Assembly (NCBI GenBank): GCA_964647905.1
Contig: CAZYJR010000001.1
Coordinates: 248,001-312,000 of the forward strand
DNA from: CAZYJR01 sp964647905
GTDB taxonomy: Bacteria; Desulfobacterota; DSM-4660; Desulfatiglandales; HGW-15
Length of the DNA stretch: 64,000 bases
Direction of reading: 5' to 3'
Numbering within the stretch: position 1 is the stretch's first letter; each line of letters opens with the position of its first letter. Shown here one piece after another: positions 60,936 to 64,000 of this stretch. The notes under the pieces were generated by a model, which was not told where the DNA came from, did no database searches, and saw only the letters and a program-made list of their open reading frames with translations. The position numbers were made by a program, and so were the translations under genes.

Positions 60936-61691
60936 GTGGGACCTAGGTCCGTGATTCAGGTGCGAAACCTTGTCGCCGGCTACGGCGAGGACGTGATACT
61001 GAGGGACGTATCCTTCGATGTATACGAAGGAGAGATCTTCGTCATCCTGGGCGGGAGCGGGTGCGGGAAGAGCACCCTGCTCAAGCACTTGATAGGGCTC
61101 ATCCGACCGATGGGAGGAGAAGTGGTCATTGACGGGGACGACCTTTCAAACTGCGATGAGGGTTCATTCCACGCCGTTCTGAGGAAGATCGGGGTCCTGT
61201 ACCAGAGCGGGGCCCTTTTCGGATCAATGACCCTGGCGGAGAACGTGGCCCTTCCCATCCGGGAATACACCGGCCTCCCGGCCGAGTCGGTGGAGGCCCT
61301 GGTGAGGATGAAGCTGGCCCTGGTCCATCTGGACGGATTCGAAGGTCATTTGCCCTCCGAGATCAGCGGGGGGATGAAAAAGAGGGCCGGGTTGGCGCGC
61401 GCCATGGCCCTGAATCCGAAGATCCTGTTCTTCGACGAACCCTCGGCCGGGTTGGATCCGGTGACGTCGGCCGGGCTGGACAATCTGATCATCCAGCTCA
61501 ATCGAATCCTGGGGACCACCATGGTCCTGGTGACCCACGAGCTGCAGAGCATATTCAAGGTGGCTCATCGCATAATCATGCTGGACACTCGGGCCCAGGG
61601 GATCATAGCAGAGGGCGATCCGCACTACCTGCGCGATCATAGCCAGAACCGCTTTGTCAAGCAGTTCTTCAACCGAGAGCCTGAGGACTGA
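60936..61691 (+). CDS. mlaF: ABC transporter ATPase MlaF
   Basis: This is a 251-residue ATPase with Walker A GGSGCGKST, signature SEISGGMKKRAGLARAMA, Walker B ILFFDEPSAGLDP and switch His in VLVTHEL. The SGGMKKRAGLARA signature is typical of Mla/Mkl ATPases. It starts with GTG at 60936 and lies 36 bp after mlaE. Confidence 0.94.
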   Translation: MGPRSVIQVRNLVAGYGEDVILRDVSFDVYEGEIFVILGGSGCGKSTLLKHLIGLIRPMGGEVVIDGDDLSNCDEGSFHAVLRKIGVLYQSGALFGSMTLAENVALPIREYTGLPAESVEALVRMKLALVHLDGFEGHLPSEISGGMKKRAGLARAMALNPKILFFDEPSAGLDPVTSAGLDNLIIQLNRILGTTMVLVTHELQSIFKVAHRIIMLDTRAQGIIAEGDPHYLRDHSQNRFVKQFFNREPED

Positions 61692-61724
61692 TACCGGGCC
61701 TGGGATGTGAAAGGATAGTCTTGG

Positions 61725-62765
61725 ATGGCGACCCAGAAGACCAAGTTCAGCGTGGGGCTTTTCGTGCTGGGGGGTATTGTGATCGCCCTGGCGGGACTGA
61801 TCTGGCTGGGCATGTCCAGCTTGTTTCGCGAGGGCAGCTATTTTGTGAGCTATTTCAATGAATCCGTGCAGGGGCTGGATGTGGACTCCCCCGTGAAGTA
61901 CAGGGGCGTCTCGGTGGGACGGGTGGAGCGCATCGGGGTGGCCCCGGACTCCGAACTGATCGAGGTCGTGCTCAAGCTGGAGAGGCTGGAGACCCTGGAC
62001 AAGGACATAGTGGCTCAACTCAAATCAGTGGGGATCACGGGCATAATGTTCGTGGAACTGGACAGGAGGGTGCCCGGTGCGCCTGACCGTTCCCCGAAGA
62101 TCGATTTCCCCACCAAGTATCCGGTCATACCTTCCAAGCCCTCGGATATAAGCGAGCTCCTCAGGGGGATCGACGATGTGCTCAAGCAGATCAACGCCAT
62201 TGACCTGGAGGGAATTTCGGAAAAGGTGAAGCTTACCTTGGACGGCTTGAACAAGGCGCTTGAGGACGCGCAGATAGCCGCGGTATCCGAGGGCGTCCGG
62301 GGTGCGGTCCATGAGATGAGAAGCGCGGTGGAGAGGATCAATCGAATAGTGGAGCCCGAGCGCTGGAGCCGCCTGATGGCCTCGGCCGAGGATGCGGTCG
62401 GCTCCACCAGGGAGTTTCTGGGCAATGCGGGCCGGACCGTATCAACGGCGGGGCGGGCCATCGAAAAGGTCGACGGAATGCTAACCGAGAATCGGCATAC
62501 CATAAGGGCGGCCTTGGAGGGGTTCAGGGCGGCCATGGAGAACGCGAACCGATTCTTGGAAAAGGGAACGGCTCTGGCGGGGAATACGGACGAGACCATC
62601 ATCAGCCTGCGCCGGCACCTCCTCTATACCGCCCAGAACCTGGAGACGGCGACGGAAAACTTGAACCGGATCACCGAGATGCTCGCGGATCAGCCTTCAA
62701 GGCTGATCTTCGGAGGCCCCCCGCCCAGGCGGCCCCTGGAGTCGGAAAATCCCGGGCCTCGCTGA
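61725..62765 (+). CDS. mlaD: MCE-family substrate-binding protein MlaD
   Basis: This 346-residue protein has one N-terminal membrane helix (about 8-30). The MCE domain (about 38-125) has the motif YFNESVQGLDVDSPVKYRGVSVGRVERIG. A long helical region (about 150-330) is predicted to build the channel or needle. It is longer than the 183-residue E. coli MlaD because of this extension, which resembles PqiB- or Mce-type proteins. Ring formation and lipid passage across the periplasm are expected. Confidence 0.9.
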   Translation: MATQKTKFSVGLFVLGGIVIALAGLIWLGMSSLFREGSYFVSYFNESVQGLDVDSPVKYRGVSVGRVERIGVAPDSELIEVVLKLERLETLDKDIVAQLKSVGITGIMFVELDRRVPGAPDRSPKIDFPTKYPVIPSKPSDISELLRGIDDVLKQINAIDLEGISEKVKLTLDGLNKALEDAQIAAVSEGVRGAVHEMRSAVERINRIVEPERWSRLMASAEDAVGSTREFLGNAGRTVSTAGRAIEKVDGMLTENRHTIRAALEGFRAAMENANRFLEKGTALAGNTDETIISLRRHLLYTAQNLETATENLNRITEMLADQPSRLIFGGPPPRRPLESENPGPR

Positions 62766-62798
62766 GTCCTGCGGCGGGAGGAGAGGAGGAGCGATCTG

Positions 62799-63434
62799 AT
62801 GAGTGGAAGAGCCGCAGCCGTGCTGGTTCTGGTCTTTGTCCTGCCGCTCGCCTCGGGTTGTCTGAGCCTGAGCAAGTCGGCCCCAGATGTGGACTATTAC
62901 GTATTGGACTATGAGGCACCTGATTTGCCCCGGCTGGAGCCGCTCCAGGTGGTCCTCAGGCTGGAGCGCTTCAGTGTGGCACCCCCTTACAACACCGAAC
63001 GGATAGTTTACAGGGACGGCCCGTTCAGGCTCGACGCATACAACTATCACCGGTGGCGGGCCAATCCCGGGGACTTGGCGAGCTTCTTCCTGAACCGTGA
63101 TTTCCGAGACTCCGGGCTCTTCCGAATGGTGCTTCCTCTAAAGACCAGGTTTCAGGGCACATACGTGCTGGAAGGGACGGTTGACGAGCTCTATGAAAGA
63201 GACACCGAGACCGGCTGGCAGGCGGTCATAGGCCTGAGCGTGTCGGTAATGGCCGAGGGGGAGCCGGATTTGAGCAAGCGCGTGTTGCTCCAGAAGAGCT
63301 ACCGAGTGATGGAGAACTGTAAGGCGAACAATCCCGCGGCCTTTACCGAGGCGGCGAGTTCGGCCATGAGGCGGATCTCGGGCGAATTGATCCTGGATGT
63401 CTACCACGCCGTGAAACAGAGGAGGGCCGGGTGA
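62799..63434 (+). CDS. ABC-type transport auxiliary lipoprotein (PqiC-like)
   Basis: This is a 211-residue lipoprotein with a signal peptide ending in the lipobox LASGC. The mature part (YYVLDYEAPDLPRLEPLQVVLRLERFSVAPPYNTERIVYRDGPFRLDAY, in pieces) matches the ABC_trans_aux/PqiC family. These lipoproteins sit in the outer membrane and receive the MCE channel. It replaces MlaA/MlaC in this system. Confidence 0.88.
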   Translation: MSGRAAAVLVLVFVLPLASGCLSLSKSAPDVDYYVLDYEAPDLPRLEPLQVVLRLERFSVAPPYNTERIVYRDGPFRLDAYNYHRWRANPGDLASFFLNRDFRDSGLFRMVLPLKTRFQGTYVLEGTVDELYERDTETGWQAVIGLSVSVMAEGEPDLSKRVLLQKSYRVMENCKANNPAAFTEAASSAMRRISGELILDVYHAVKQRRAG

Positions 63435-63436
63435 GC

Positions 63437-64000
63437 CATGGCACCGGGCAGGGGCAAGGCCCGAGGCGCTGAAGCCGGGGAGAACCCGACACTGGTGGAA
63501 ACCCCGCTCGATCATCCCATGTTCAGGGGGTTCTTCGGGGCATGGCTCTGGCGGGGGACTCCGAGCTTCCTGGTGGATGCAGGCCCGGCAGGGGCGGCCG
63601 GGCATTTGGTTTCTTCCTTGAAGGGCCTGGGCCTGGAGAGGTTGGATTACGTCCTCCTTTCGCATATCCATCTCGATCATGCAGGCGGCGTAAGCAGGGT
63701 GCTGGAGGAGTATCCCGAGGCCAGGGTGATTTGCCACCGCAGGGCGGTCCCGCATTTGATGGATCCGGGCAGGCTCTGGGCCGGGAGCCTCCGGGTCCTG
63801 GGGGAGACCGCCGAGCTCTACGGGTCGGTTGAGCCGGTGCCTGAAGAGCGGCTGGTGCCGCATGACAGGGTCCGGCTTCAGGGCTTGTCCGTAGTGGGGA
63901 CCAGGGGTCACGCCCCTCACCATGTGAGCTTTCTCTTGCACGGGCACCTGTTTGCAGGCGAGGCCGCGGGCAATTATCTCCTCGCACCCGGCGGGGCGGA
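63437..64000 (+). CDS. Metallo-beta-lactamase-fold hydrolase (cut by window end)
   Basis: The frame stays open from the ATG at 63437 to the end of the window. The metal motif SHIHLDHAGG (HxHxDH) and the later GTRGHAPHHVSFLLHG fit the glyoxalase II/MBL fold. The first 188 residues are present. It follows the auxiliary lipoprotein by 2 bp, so it is probably in the same operon; its substrate is unknown. Confidence 0.85.

Noticed and set aside
1..64000. CRISPR arrays, tRNA genes, insertion sequences, prophage genes
   Set aside because: No regularly spaced repeats, no tRNA T-loop with matching acceptor stems, and no transposase, integrase or phage structural gene were seen.

Overview
This window is a GC-rich, gene-dense stretch of bacterial chromosome. 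Gene content points to an anaerobic Gram-negative bacterium, most like Desulfobacterota (former Deltaproteobacteria). The reasons are several fusion sensor kinases, NifA/NtrC-type sigma-54 activators, Kdo synthesis (KdsB), HflKC, an Mla-type lipid transport operon, a CooC nickel-insertion ATPase, EF-P with EpmA, and a PurF that carries the four cysteines of the iron-sulfur type. This placement is inferred from gene content. One feature sits oddly with it: the SRP RNA is the long, Alu-domain-containing form best known from Firmicutes.

Layout. 1-7.9 kb: the end of purF, a NifA-like activator, an unusual KaiC-like/XRE/cupin regulator, a damaged substrate-binding-protein/sensor-kinase hybrid, an AT-rich orphan gene and a cupin. 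8-15.7 kb: a nitrogen-sensing locus with two complete PII/GlnD pairs. glnB-glnD (minus strand) has a sigma-70-type promoter, and amtB-glnK-glnD2 (plus strand) has a textbook sigma-54 promoter. 15.7-28.4 kb: a CBS protein, then a seven-gene minus-strand operon read from a near-consensus promoter at 28.37-28.40 kb. Its gene order is MttB-like, asparagine-synthase-like (glutaminase Cys replaced by Ala), FAD amine oxidase-like, metallo-beta-lactamase fold, second MttB-like, a 1529-residue GlmS-like giant, and a nitrilase. I do not recognise this combination, and it is the best candidate for an undescribed system.

28.4-41 kb: tRNA methyltransferase, DUF1015, MTA/SAH deaminase, M23 peptidase, MarR, DUF721, hflKC, tandem-ACT protein, kdsB-queD, two zinc-ribbon proteins, GNAT, pgeF, the large SRP RNA and HU. 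41-54 kb: cmk-rpsA-sppA, a YciO/TsaC protein with a probable leaderless mRNA, prepilin peptidase with a two-component pair, a ComB-like phosphatase, asnS-cooC, and efp-epmA. 54-64 kb: an HDOD protein, a soluble hybrid kinase, a BON lipoprotein, and an Mla-like operon (cNMP/PAS membrane sensor, STAS-MlaE fusion, MlaF, MlaD, auxiliary lipoprotein) followed by a truncated metallo-beta-lactamase-fold gene.

No tRNA, rRNA, CRISPR array, insertion sequence or integrase was seen.
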